A stretch of DNA of 12,930 nucleotides from JAVBLD01 sp031553705 (GTDB taxonomy: Bacteria > Bacteroidota > Bacteroidia > Bacteroidales > Marinifilaceae). Shown one piece after another: positions 1-7,510 of the stretch (position 1 is its first letter; each line of letters opens with the position of its first letter). The position numbers and the translations under genes were made by a program. Location: NCBI GenBank assembly GCA_031553705.1, contig JAVBLD010000071.1, forward strand, positions 1 through 12,930. The letters are read 5' to 3'. Under the pieces are notes generated by a model. That model had not been told where the DNA came from, did no database searches, and worked only from the letters and a program-made list of their open reading frames with translations.

Positions 1-78
1 CTTGAGGTTGTTGCGCTCATAACTCATCTTTACCGCATGCTCCTTGAACACCCGGTCATACTGTCTTTTTGTTCCCAT
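1..78 (-). CDS. IS3-family transposase OrfA, 5' end only (left copy)
   Basis: The minus strand from 78 reads MGTKRQYDRVFKEHAVKMSY and five or six further residues before the window ends. The pattern of basic residues, YDRxFKExAVKxSYERNN, is typical of the N-terminal helix-turn-helix of IS3-family (IS150-like) OrfA proteins, which bind the insertion sequence ends. The start is the ATG at 76-78. The reading frame runs off the left edge, so neither the rest of OrfA nor OrfB can be seen. The same 140 bp occurs inverted at the right edge. Family assignment rests on only 25 residues; IS3 is the most likely family. Confidence 0.75.
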   Translation of the reverse strand, partial: MGTKRQYDRVFKEHAVKMSYERNNLK

Positions 79-141
79 TTTTCAAAGTTAAAATTATTAT
101 TCAACCTTAACTATTTGTGCGGGCTAAGTTAGGAACTCCAC
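2..141 (-). mobile_element. Insertion sequence left end (5' tip), copy 1
   Basis: This 140 bp is the exact reverse complement of 12791-12930. The IS tip is probably the CCA at 138-140 (TGG read from the outside), because IS3-family ends usually begin with TG; the matching C at 141 may be chance or part of the target. The sequence holds the untranslated leader and transposase start reading leftward. A TAnnTTTG match on the minus strand at 83-90 lies only four bases upstream of the transposase ATG, so the message could have almost no leader. The target duplication cannot be checked because the other IS end lies outside the window. Confidence 0.85.
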
Positions 142-389
142 CTCAGATCGTATCTGAAAACCACAGCCTAAAATCTATTCCATTCTTCTAAAATTTGTGA
201 AGTTTATAAAGTTTATTATGGGAAAGTTCTTTTTTTAAAGGAACTTTCTATTAACTTTATCAAGTTTATTTTTTTCAGAAAATCTTAAAATTTCTATCAA
301 GTCCTTTGGTCTGTTTATTATTTCTATTGTCCGTTATTTTAAGGCGTTTACAAATAATAATCGATCCATAATTACTTAGATTGCTTAAT
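142..389. other. AT-rich intergenic region with hairpin
   Basis: About 250 bp between the IS tip and the first complete gene, with no supportable gene. It contains a two-part hairpin: TAAAGTT at 207-213 pairs with AACTTTA at 253-259, and GAAAGTTC at 222-229 pairs with GAACTTTC at 241-248. It is followed by a T-rich run near 263-272. This could be the terminator of a rightward gene that the IS removed, or a leader element of the next gene. No good -7/-33 promoter pair was found for the gene at 390. Confidence 0.4.
207..272 (+). terminator. Possible hairpin terminator followed by T-run
   Basis: The inner stem is 8 bp (222-229 with 241-248) around an 11-base loop; the outer stem is 7 bp (207-213 with 253-259), separated from it by an unequal internal loop. 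A T-rich run follows. Hairpin plus T-run is the form of an intrinsic terminator on the plus strand, but no complete plus-strand gene lies upstream in the window, so its role is unproven. Confidence 0.35.
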
Positions 390-1478
390 ATGGAAGAATC
401 GGAAAAATACCTGACAAAAAAGATCCGTCCGTACAGAATCATCTATCCGATCGTTATTGGCTTGGTGGTTGTTTCTTACATGCTTTACAAAGAGTTTGAT
501 ATCAGTGCTTTCCATCAGATCCATTTCACCTGGACGTCTGTATGGTGGCTATTCATAGCATGTTTATGCATGTTCATCCGTGATTTGGGTTACGTCATCC
601 GGATCAGAGTCTTGTCCGGCAACCGACTCTCCTGGATCAAATCGATACGTATCATTTTTTTATGGGAATTTACCTCTGCGGTAACCCCATCGGCTGTCGG
701 AGGCACCACGATCGCCATCCTTTTTGTCAATAAAGAAGGAATAAAAGTAGGCCGTAGCTCAGCTATAGTTATGGCAACTTCTTTTCTAGACGAACTCTAT
801 TTTATTATTATGTTCCCGATAATCCTGCTGAGTGTCAGCCAGACTGCCTTATGGACAATGCCGGGAGTAAGCCATAGTATCGTCGAGAGCCTTTTTTGGT
901 TTGCCATCATTGGATACGCTCTAAAATTAAGCTATCTTATAATTTTAAGCTATGGCTTATTTAAAAATCCCCGGGGATTAAAATATCTATTAATGAAATG
1001 CTTCAAGTGGAGAATCTTTCGTAAATGGAGACAAAATGCCAATGAAGCCGGTTCCGATATTATCCGCAACTCTCAAGAGTTAAGAAAAATGCCTTTCCTC
1101 TTCTGGGTGAAAACCTTTGGAGCCACATTCTGTTCATGGACTGCGCGTTATTGGGTAGTAAACGCTATTTTAATGGCATTTTGGGCCGGGAATTACAGTT
1201 GGGCAGAACATTTTCTTATCTTTGCAAGACAGTTGGTCATGTGGCTTACGATGTTGATAAGCCCGACCCCTGGAGGCAGCGGATTTGCAGAGTTTGTTTT
1301 TAAAGAATATCTGGGAGAGTTTTTACCGGGAGCAGGAGTGGCCATTGCAATAGCGATACTCTGGCGTGTGGTCAGTTATTATCCGTATTTGTTTATAGGT
1401 GCTTTTATCATACCTGGATGGATTACAACGCATTTTGGAGGCAAGAAACAAAAAGAAGAAAGCGAAAAAGCATTGTAG
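390..1478 (+). CDS. Flippase-like integral membrane protein, UPF0104/YbhN (LPG synthase TM) family
   Basis: A 362-residue polytopic inner-membrane protein. The frame can be opened at a TTG at 381, but the ATG at 390 (MEESEKYLTKK) is the better start. Two family hallmarks are visible: TPSAVGGT near residue 105, and SPTPGGSGFAEF near residue 293, the PTPGGSG signature of the YbhN/TIGR00374 group. This group resembles the transmembrane part of lysylphosphatidylglycerol synthase, but there is no C-terminal synthetase domain, so the protein is probably a lipid flippase-like transporter or accessory protein rather than an aminoacyl-lipid synthase. About seven or eight hydrophobic segments are present, and the tail ends in a lysine- and glutamate-rich cytoplasmic stretch. 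It lies 37 bp upstream of a small membrane protein and probably shares its transcript. The substrate is unknown. Confidence 0.85.
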   Translation: MEESEKYLTKKIRPYRIIYPIVIGLVVVSYMLYKEFDISAFHQIHFTWTSVWWLFIACLCMFIRDLGYVIRIRVLSGNRLSWIKSIRIIFLWEFTSAVTPSAVGGTTIAILFVNKEGIKVGRSSAIVMATSFLDELYFIIMFPIILLSVSQTALWTMPGVSHSIVESLFWFAIIGYALKLSYLIILSYGLFKNPRGLKYLLMKCFKWRIFRKWRQNANEAGSDIIRNSQELRKMPFLFWVKTFGATFCSWTARYWVVNAILMAFWAGNYSWAEHFLIFARQLVMWLTMLISPTPGGSGFAEFVFKEYLGEFLPGAGVAIAIAILWRVVSYYPYLFIGAFIIPGWITTHFGGKKQKEESEKAL

Positions 1479-1515
1479 ACCGGTTCTCAATATAAAACTG
1501 GAATTGTATCATACC

Positions 1516-1833
1516 ATGTTTCTACTATTTAAAAAACCGGAATATAAGAGGTTTAAATTGCAACCCCGGTACTGGGATCCTGAAAAAGAAGAACGGAAGG
1601 AACGGGAAAAAAGGATAAAAGCGGAGTTGGGGCTAAAAGATGATGACAAGCAATATATTCCCAACATCAAAGGACAGTTTAAACGCGAATTTCAGAGAAG
1701 AAAAGCGGAAAAAAAGAATAATCAATCGGGATATGCACTTAGGCTTTTCATGATTTTGATGGCGTTGCTTCTTGTAGCTTTTTATTTCTTCTTTCTTCGC
1801 CCCGAAGGTATAAAACGCTTCTTAGGCCTTTAA
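1516..1833 (+). CDS. Small single-span membrane protein upstream of mutL (hypothetical)
   Basis: A 105-residue protein starting at the ATG at 1516 (MFLLFKKPEYKRFKLQPRYW). A longer frame opens at 1399, but it overlaps the preceding gene by 80 bp and its extra 39 residues look like out-of-frame translation of that gene. The N-terminal part is very basic and acidic with an aromatic motif (KPEYKRF, then PRYWDPEKEE) and a charged middle. One hydrophobic segment at about residues 74-94 precedes a short LRPEGIKRFLGL tail. Similar short proteins with a KRFxYxPRYxDPEKEE start are found next to mutL in other Bacteroidetes, where some have been labelled riboflavin synthase subunit beta, which looks like a misannotation; this recollection is not checked by search. 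The function is unknown. It is probably tail-anchored with the charged N-terminus in the cytoplasm. Confidence 0.75.
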   Translation: MFLLFKKPEYKRFKLQPRYWDPEKEERKEREKRIKAELGLKDDDKQYIPNIKGQFKREFQRRKAEKKNNQSGYALRLFMILMALLLVAFYFFFLRPEGIKRFLGL

Positions 1834-1941
1834 TAAATAGATATTATGGCAAAAATATTGTTATCAATATAAGTCGTTATAATGTGAGATTATACAATAA
1901 GTGGCATTTACAATAAAGTCAAAGGACTTAATATCATTTAT

Positions 1942-3798
1942 ATGACGGATATTATCCAACTATTACCGGATTCGGTCGCAAATCAGATTGCAGCGGGAGA
2001 GGTCGTACAACGTCCTGCCTCCGTTGTAAAAGAGTTAATGGAAAATGCGATCGATGCCGGTGCCGGAAATATACAGGTAATATTAAAAAATGTAGGAAAA
2101 AGTACTATCCAGATCATTGACGACGGGAAAGGAATGTCTCCGATAGATGCCCGCATGGCATTTGAACGGCATGCCACATCAAAAATCTCTTCTGCACAAG
2201 ACCTTTTTAGCATCCGTACACTTGGTTTCCGGGGAGAGGCTCTTCCGTCGATCGCCTCTGTCGCCGAAATAGAAATGAAAACGCGGCGGCAGGAAGATGA
2301 ACTGGGAACTTGTATCTCTATCTCTGCTTCGGAATTAAAAAGCCAGAATACGGTAAATGTCCCGGCAGGGACAAATATAGCCGTGAAAAATCTTTTTTAT
2401 AATGTTCCGGCAAGACGGAAATTCCTGAAATCCGATACGACAGAGCTCCGCAATATCATCAACGAGTTCCTCCGGGTGGCGCTTGCCTATCCCGAGATCT
2501 CATTCTCGCTTTTAAATAACGGTAGTGAAATCTATCAGCTCCCGCCATCCGGTTTAAGGCAACGTATCGTCAATGCATTCGGAAAATCGATGAATGCAAA
2601 ATTAATTCATATATGTTGCGAAACGAGTCTGGTTATGATTAAAGGCTATGTTTGCAGTCCGGAACAGGCAAAAAAAACGTACGGAGAACAGTATTTCTTT
2701 GTGAACAATCGGTTTATGAAACACAACTTTTTTCATAAAGCGGTGATGGAAGCCTACTCCGGACTGATTAGCCCGGAAGCGCTACCCTCCTATTTTCTTT
2801 ATTTTACGGTTCAACCGGATACTATCGATGTGAATATCCATCCGACCAAGACCGAAATAAAATTTCAGGATGAAAACGATTTCTTTCAGATATTAATGGC
2901 CGGGATAAGAGAGGTCCTGGGAAAATTCAATATAAAACCCCCGCTGGATTTTGACACGGAAGGAAGCATTGAAACAGCACTTCCGGAATCGAAAGACCAT
3001 ATCCCGTATACTCCCAAAGTAAATTATAAACCGGATTACAACCCCTTTAACTATAAACCGGGAGGTATCGGAATCGAAGATTCGAATTTTGAAAAAACGC
3101 CGGCAGTACATACCTCCGGTCATCATAAAAAAGTTCCCGCCAATTGGGAAACTCTATTTGAAGATCTGAAAGAGAAACCGGACGCGGTTCAAACAACGCT
3201 TCCCGAGTTTTCCGGTCAGGCCGTTACAAACCAGACAAACAATGGTTTTCTACAACTAAAAGGACGTTTTCTCGTCACACTGGTCGAAATCGGATTGATG
3301 TTGATCGATCAAAAGAGGGCACATGAAAGGATCCTGTTCGAAAAATATATGGATTCACTGACATCAAGACGAATAAACAGTCAAAAATGCCTTTTCCCCG
3401 AAACACTGGAACTTTGTGCCGCCGACTTTGCCCTAATCGGAGAGATCCGGGAAGAATTGGAATCATTAGGCTTTGAACTCAATGTATTCGGTAAAAACTG
3501 TTATGCCATCTATGCCACACCTTCCGATCTTTCTTATACACATGCAAAAAAAAATCTGATGCAACTCATTGAACATTACAAAAATACGGAAGGTAACATC
3601 AAAAATAAAATGCATGAACGGATAGCCCTGGCTACAGCAAAGGCAGCAGCTATCGATTACAATACGCCATTAAGCAATATAGAGATGGCCGAATTGGTGA
3701 GTAACCTGTTTGCCTGCAAACACCATAAAGTCACTGCAGAAGGTAAAACTATCATCCGGATTATAGATGAAGAGGAAATTAATAACCGGTTCAAATAA
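1942..3798 (+). CDS. mutL: DNA mismatch repair protein MutL
   Basis: A 618-residue MutL, normal length for the phylum. The N-terminal GHKL ATPase is intact: LPDSVANQIAAGEVV at 8-22, the catalytic-glutamate motif KELMENAIDAGA (E31, N35), DDGKGM at 60-65 and TLGFRGEAL at 93-101. A proline- and lysine-rich linker spans roughly residues 340-430, followed by the C-terminal dimerisation domain. In that domain the position of the endonuclease motif DQHA(X)2E(X)4E reads DQKRAHERILFE (456-467), so the metal-binding His is Lys. The later cysteine motifs are also degenerate (ATAKAAA; CKHHKVT from C592). It couples MutS mismatch recognition to downstream repair. A 108-bp gap precedes it, containing a small inverted repeat (AAGTC-AAAG-GACTT, 1916-1929), and gldA follows after 8 bp. 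Confidence 0.97.
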   Translation: MTDIIQLLPDSVANQIAAGEVVQRPASVVKELMENAIDAGAGNIQVILKNVGKSTIQIIDDGKGMSPIDARMAFERHATSKISSAQDLFSIRTLGFRGEALPSIASVAEIEMKTRRQEDELGTCISISASELKSQNTVNVPAGTNIAVKNLFYNVPARRKFLKSDTTELRNIINEFLRVALAYPEISFSLLNNGSEIYQLPPSGLRQRIVNAFGKSMNAKLIHICCETSLVMIKGYVCSPEQAKKTYGEQYFFVNNRFMKHNFFHKAVMEAYSGLISPEALPSYFLYFTVQPDTIDVNIHPTKTEIKFQDENDFFQILMAGIREVLGKFNIKPPLDFDTEGSIETALPESKDHIPYTPKVNYKPDYNPFNYKPGGIGIEDSNFEKTPAVHTSGHHKKVPANWETLFEDLKEKPDAVQTTLPEFSGQAVTNQTNNGFLQLKGRFLVTLVEIGLMLIDQKRAHERILFEKYMDSLTSRRINSQKCLFPETLELCAADFALIGEIREELESLGFELNVFGKNCYAIYATPSDLSYTHAKKNLMQLIEHYKNTEGNIKNKMHERIALATAKAAAIDYNTPLSNIEMAELVSNLFACKHHKVTAEGKTIIRIIDEEEINNRFK

Positions 3799-3806
3799 AT
3801 ATCATC

Positions 3807-4718
3807 ATGGCAGTAACGGTAAAAGAGATTACTAAATTTTATGGTAAACAAAAAGCGCTGGACCAGGTAAGTTTCACATTGAAACAGGGGGAGATATGTG
3901 GTTTTCTGGGTCCCAACGGCGCCGGCAAATCGACCATGATGAAAATTATTACCGGATTTCTCGGCGAATATAGCGGAGAGGTAAATGTCTATGGTATAGA
4001 TGTCCGTAAACAACCGCTAAAGGCAAAAGCACTGATCGGCTATCTTCCCGAACACAATCCTCTTTACCCGGAAATGTATATCAAAGAATACCTGATGCAC
4101 ATCGCCCGCTTGTACAACACCGGAAAAATCAAAGAACGGGTGGAAGAGATCATCGAATTGACAAGGCTTGTGCCTGAGCGGAGGAAAAAGATAGGACAGC
4201 TTTCGAAAGGCTACCGGCAACGGGTAGGCTTGGCACAGGCACTCATCCATGATCCGGAAGTACTGATCCTCGATGAACCGATGACCGGACTCGATCCGAA
4301 TCAATTAGAAGAGATCAGAAACCTGATCACCCATATCGGAAAAAATAAAACAGTGCTGCTCTCTACTCACATTATGCAGGAAGTGGAAGCAATATGTGAC
4401 CGGATCATCATTATCAATAATGGCCAAATCGTAGCAGACGGTTATAAACAGGACCTGTACAACGCGGATAACAACGGCCTCCGCCTCGATGTGCGGTTTG
4501 CAAATAAAAATGCCGGTAACTGGTTATCTCAGCTGGAAGATATCAACAAAGTTACGCAAATCAGTCCGACCCAATACCATTTGTTCGCAACTATCGGTAA
4601 AGATCCAAGAATTGCTCTTTTCTACGCGGCTGCAACAAACAATTGCCCGATTATCGAATTGAAAGTAGAAGAAAAAAACCTGGAAGAAGTGTTTAAAGAA
4701 TTGACAAAAATTTCCTGA
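3807..4718 (+). CDS. gldA: ABC transporter ATP-binding protein, GldA-like
   Basis: A 303-residue cytoplasmic ATPase. Walker A is GPNGAGKST (35-43), the Q-loop region reads GYLPEHNPLYPEM with Glu where Gln is usual, the ABC signature is LSKGYRQR (132-139), Walker B is VLILDEP (152-158) and the switch histidine is H188 in STHIMQEVE. The C-terminal 90 residues form the extra domain seen in GldA/CcmA-type subunits. In gliding Bacteroidetes GldA works with the membrane subunits GldF and GldG. Neither is in this window, and the next gene is convergent, so the partner permease must lie elsewhere or the ATPase serves another exporter. The start ATG is 8 bp after the mutL stop, implying co-transcription. 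The family call is strong; a gliding role is not implied, since non-gliding gut Bacteroidales also carry this gene. Confidence 0.85.
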   Translation: MAVTVKEITKFYGKQKALDQVSFTLKQGEICGFLGPNGAGKSTMMKIITGFLGEYSGEVNVYGIDVRKQPLKAKALIGYLPEHNPLYPEMYIKEYLMHIARLYNTGKIKERVEEIIELTRLVPERRKKIGQLSKGYRQRVGLAQALIHDPEVLILDEPMTGLDPNQLEEIRNLITHIGKNKTVLLSTHIMQEVEAICDRIIIINNGQIVADGYKQDLYNADNNGLRLDVRFANKNAGNWLSQLEDINKVTQISPTQYHLFATIGKDPRIALFYAAATNNCPIIELKVEEKNLEEVFKELTKIS

Positions 4719-4737
4719 AGCCCTCTTTTCAATATCA

Positions 4738-5493
4738 CTACCCTCTTTTTTGCTTAATCTGCTGACGGTAAATCCGGTTTAGTTTAAGGAGTTGCAGCGG
4801 TGTTCTCAAAAGATCCTTGAACCTGATCCGGGAATCGCCTTTTTCAACCCATTCCAGCATCGGATATTCATATATATTTTCAAGTGCAGCCTGATACCCG
4901 TAGTTAAGGATAATTCTTGCAAAAAGTTCTATATCAAAAAACCACCGGCTATTGAAAGGTTTCTCAAAAATCAATCGTGCCGCATCTTTCCGGATAATCT
5001 TGGCCCCGCACTGTGTATCATATACAGGCAACATCAAAATATAACTGGCGCAAGTGGCAAACACCCTCCCCATAAGATGGCGCGTAAGCTTTCTGTCAAT
5101 CACACTTCCCAAGCGTTTGATTCTCGAACAGGCAACCATCAGTGACTTTTTTTCGTCCGCTATCTTCTCAAGGTTATTTATTTCATATAAGGGCGTGGCT
5201 AAATCAGCATCGAAAAATCCGATATATTCAAAAGGAAAATGCTCCAAAGCATACCTCACTCCGCTTCTGATAGCCTCCGCTTTTCCACTGTTTTGCTTAT
5301 TATCCAATACGGAAACATTATCTCTCTGACGCTGAATATCCTGCAATACGTCAATAGTACGATCTTTACTTCCGTCGTTTACAAAAAGAAGCATAACATC
5401 CGGTTCCTCCCCGGTATAGTCCAGGAACTCCGCCACCGGCAACCGTGGCGCTTCGTCATAACAAGGAATAATAATCAACGACTTAAAAAACAT
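4738..5493 (-). CDS. Family 2 glycosyltransferase, DPM1/DPG-synthase-like
   Basis: A 251-residue GT-A glycosyltransferase with no C-terminal membrane domain, so cytoplasmic or membrane-peripheral. Visible motifs are the N-terminal IIIPCYDEAPRL (7-18), the nucleotide-binding VNDGSKDRT (38-46), the DXD-type metal site FFDADLATP (93-101), DTQCGAK (159-165) and RWFFDIEL (183-190). These match the dolichyl-/polyprenyl-phosphate sugar synthase group, which transfers a sugar from an NDP-sugar to a polyprenyl phosphate. Donor and acceptor cannot be read from sequence. It is the last gene of the minus-strand cluster, 67 bp after the radical SAM gene, and is convergent with gldA (19 bp between the stops). 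The prenyltransferase two genes upstream fits an isoprenoid-linked role, which is inference. Confidence 0.88.
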   Translation of the reverse strand: MFFKSLIIIPCYDEAPRLPVAEFLDYTGEEPDVMLLFVNDGSKDRTIDVLQDIQRQRDNVSVLDNKQNSGKAEAIRSGVRYALEHFPFEYIGFFDADLATPLYEINNLEKIADEKKSLMVACSRIKRLGSVIDRKLTRHLMGRVFATCASYILMLPVYDTQCGAKIIRKDAARLIFEKPFNSRWFFDIELFARIILNYGYQAALENIYEYPMLEWVEKGDSRIRFKDLLRTPLQLLKLNRIYRQQIKQKRG

Positions 5494-5560
5494 AGCGATG
5501 ACATTTTTATAAATGTACTATTTTTATTCCACCTGATACAGTAACCAATAGAGGATATAC

Positions 5561-6460
5561 TTATTTCTTCACCCTCAAATTCATACCGGCCATAATAGTA
5601 TCGAGTTTCAGATTGAATACACTGTTCATCTCTCCCGCCATACAGAAGCCACAACAGTCGCATACCCCAGCTTCCTTTCCCTGACATTCCGTAAAACGGG
5701 TCCCGTCAGGCATAACAAAATTAGTTACCCAGCACTGTTTCTTGAATTTGTTATGCTTCATCAATTTCAAACCCGAAATCGAATTCATAACCGGATAACC
5801 GGCTTTCTTCATCCGGATAACATCATCAATTACCTCGGAACGACGCCCCCAATCCAGAAAAAGCTCTTCAGTTCCTTCAAAAGGGGTATGGAAGTTCAGG
5901 GAAATCGATCGGATATGCGGATTACGTTTTGCAAATTCTATTGTCTCAACGACAGAGGGGTAGTTCAAATTATTTACAACCATATTGACACTTAGTTCCG
6001 GATGACCGGATGACTCTATGTTCTTTACCAGACGGTCAAATGTACCGGTACCGCGGATCTGGTCATGATATTTCCCCAAACCATCCAGGCTCACCCAAAT
6101 CGAATCGGCTTCGCAATGTTGAAAAGACAATTGAGCATTCGTTGTCACGGTTGTTGAAAAGAAACCGATCTTTTTAGCTAAACGAATCAGGTCGTTCAAT
6201 CCGTATTCCCCGTCATGCCACAATACCGGCTCGCCCCCCTCAAAGTCGACAAACCGGGAACCTTGTTTATACGAATACTCCAACTCTTCACGGATTTGTT
6301 CATAGCTTTTGATCCGGGGATTCTCTTTTCTGTATATATTGCAATGCCGGCAAGTCAGATTACATTTTTCCGAAATAAAAAGAACTGTTTGAAGCGACCT
6401 CTTGATCCCCAAAAATTTCGCTTTAAAAAACCAAAAAGAAAGATAGAATAATTGTCGCAT
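5561..6460 (-). CDS. Radical SAM protein with C-terminal cysteine cluster
   Basis: A 299-residue radical SAM enzyme. The 4Fe-4S/SAM site is CNLTCRHC (C33, C37, C40), followed by FEGGEP (73-78), the motif that holds the SAM amino group. A TIM-barrel core follows, including SVNMVVNNLNYP in the middle. The C-terminus has six further cysteines (C243, C259, C267, C269, C270, C273; ECQGKE and CDCCGFC), suggesting a SPASM-like or other auxiliary iron-sulfur cluster. The first 20 residues are aromatic and hydrophobic (LFYLSFWFFKAKFLG) and may lie on the membrane. The start ATG at 6458-6460 puts the CxxxCxxC at the normal distance from the N-terminus. No small precursor peptide gene was recognised nearby, so the substrate may be a lipid or isoprenoid rather than a peptide; that is inference. 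The exact subfamily was not recognised. Confidence 0.85.
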   Translation of the reverse strand: MRQLFYLSFWFFKAKFLGIKRSLQTVLFISEKCNLTCRHCNIYRKENPRIKSYEQIREELEYSYKQGSRFVDFEGGEPVLWHDGEYGLNDLIRLAKKIGFFSTTVTTNAQLSFQHCEADSIWVSLDGLGKYHDQIRGTGTFDRLVKNIESSGHPELSVNMVVNNLNYPSVVETIEFAKRNPHIRSISLNFHTPFEGTEELFLDWGRRSEVIDDVIRMKKAGYPVMNSISGLKLMKHNKFKKQCWVTNFVMPDGTRFTECQGKEAGVCDCCGFCMAGEMNSVFNLKLDTIMAGMNLRVKK

Positions 6461-6508
6461 ATTTACAGATTCGGATAACTACTTAATAAACTATTTCATA
6501 TAGCCCGG

Positions 6509-7501
6509 CTACGGGATAAAACTAATCAAAATAATGATCAAACAAAAAAACGAAAGCAGATTACGCGCTAAATACCAACGGATCATAAACCAATCTATCC
6601 CTATCTCCTGCATCCGTTCCCAGTTTTCCATCGGTCCCATCCAAAACCGGGGAGTGAAAACCCCATGCGGATCATGGACATATTGTACCATCAAGTAAAA
6701 TAAGGAAAATGCCATCGGCAAAACCAACAACAATGCCAGATACCAAAGCGACAGGAGTCCGGTGATCACTCCCGAAAATACTGTAGCAAAAGGCAGGAAA
6801 AGAATTAAAAACAACAACGTTAGCATCCGGATGGGCTTACCCAATAACACTGCAAGTGTCATTTTTCCGACCTGTTTATCCGGTTCGTAGTCCATAATGG
6901 CATGAGTATATACAATATTGGTCACCAGCAAGCCGACAGGGAACGAGATCAATAATACCGGCATATCAATAGTTCCACAAGCGGAGAAATAAACCCCAGT
7001 CATCAGCATCGGCCCAAACATCAATCCGATCTGCAATTCGCCAAGACCGTGATAGCTGAAACGAAACGGCCATCCTGAATAGGAGATACCCAAAAAAGCC
7101 GCAGTTAAAGCAAAATAGAGAATTGTCGTATCTCTGTATAAATATATTACACCTCCTAACAATAAAGCGATGGAACAAAATACAGTACAAGCAATAAGCA
7201 ATTGGGACATCGTTGCCGATCCCGAAGTAATATAACTGCATTTGGCAAGCCGGGCCCGTATACCTTTACTGGCAAGCCGGGCCCTGAATTCACTTCTTTT
7301 TTTCCGGTAATCAAAATAATCGTCAAAAAGATTGATTCCAAGATGACCGAACAATACTCCTAAAACGGCCAATGTACCCAATAACAACGAGAAATCGGCG
7401 GAACGGGATGCCATACAAAGAGCTAGTATAGCCGGCAAGATACTTTGAGGCAAAGCTTTTGGCCTTGAATTATGAAACCAGAATTTTATTGTTTTGATCA
7501 T
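6509..7501 (-). CDS. UbiA-superfamily prenyltransferase, MenA-like
   Basis: A 330-residue polytopic membrane prenyltransferase. The first Asp-rich motif is NLFDDYFDY (57-65), of the MenA form NxxxDxxxD. The second is DYEPDKQVGK (204-213). A conserved GLGELQIGLMFGP stretch lies at 152-164. It would join a polyprenyl diphosphate to an aromatic or other acceptor. It could be 1,4-dihydroxy-2-naphthoate polyprenyltransferase (MenA), but no menaquinone genes surround it, and its neighbours (radical SAM, sugar transferase) suggest a separate pathway. The loop after the first motif holds a 9-residue near-duplication (RARL at 73-76 and 82-85), visible in DNA as a 14-bp direct repeat. The C-terminus is rich in Trp and Met (FWMGPMENWERM) ahead of a last membrane segment. 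It follows the lipoprotein gene by 9 bp, so co-transcription is likely. Confidence 0.85.
   Translation of the reverse strand: MIKTIKFWFHNSRPKALPQSILPAILALCMASRSADFSLLLGTLAVLGVLFGHLGINLFDDYFDYRKKRSEFRARLASKGIRARLAKCSYITSGSATMSQLLIACTVFCSIALLLGGVIYLYRDTTILYFALTAAFLGISYSGWPFRFSYHGLGELQIGLMFGPMLMTGVYFSACGTIDMPVLLISFPVGLLVTNIVYTHAIMDYEPDKQVGKMTLAVLLGKPIRMLTLLFLILFLPFATVFSGVITGLLSLWYLALLLVLPMAFSLFYLMVQYVHDPHGVFTPRFWMGPMENWERMQEIGIDWFMIRWYLARNLLSFFCLIIILISFIP
7244..7284. repeat. 14-bp direct repeat within prenyltransferase gene
   Basis: GGCAAGCCGGGCCC occurs at 7244-7257 and again at 7271-7284. The offset of 27 bp keeps the frame and duplicates the residues RARLA in the cytoplasmic loop that follows the first Asp-rich motif. 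It may be an old small tandem duplication now fixed in the family, or convergent repetition. Confidence 0.7.
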
Positions 7502-7510
7502 TCCTTTATG

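Noticed and set aside
1399..1515. N-terminal extension of the small membrane protein from 1399
   Set aside because: It overlaps the previous gene by 80 bp and its residues are out-of-frame translation of that gene; the ATG at 1516 begins the plausible protein.
1845..1871. Eight-codon ORF ATG GCA AAA ... TAA between the small membrane gene and mutL
   Set aside because: Too short and without a clear ribosome binding site; it overlaps a weak ATATTG/CAATAT hairpin and has no further support.
6504..6515. CCCG-GCTA-CGGG palindrome at the end of the prenyltransferase gene
   Set aside because: Only a 4-bp stem with no T-run and it includes the stop codon; too weak to call a terminator.
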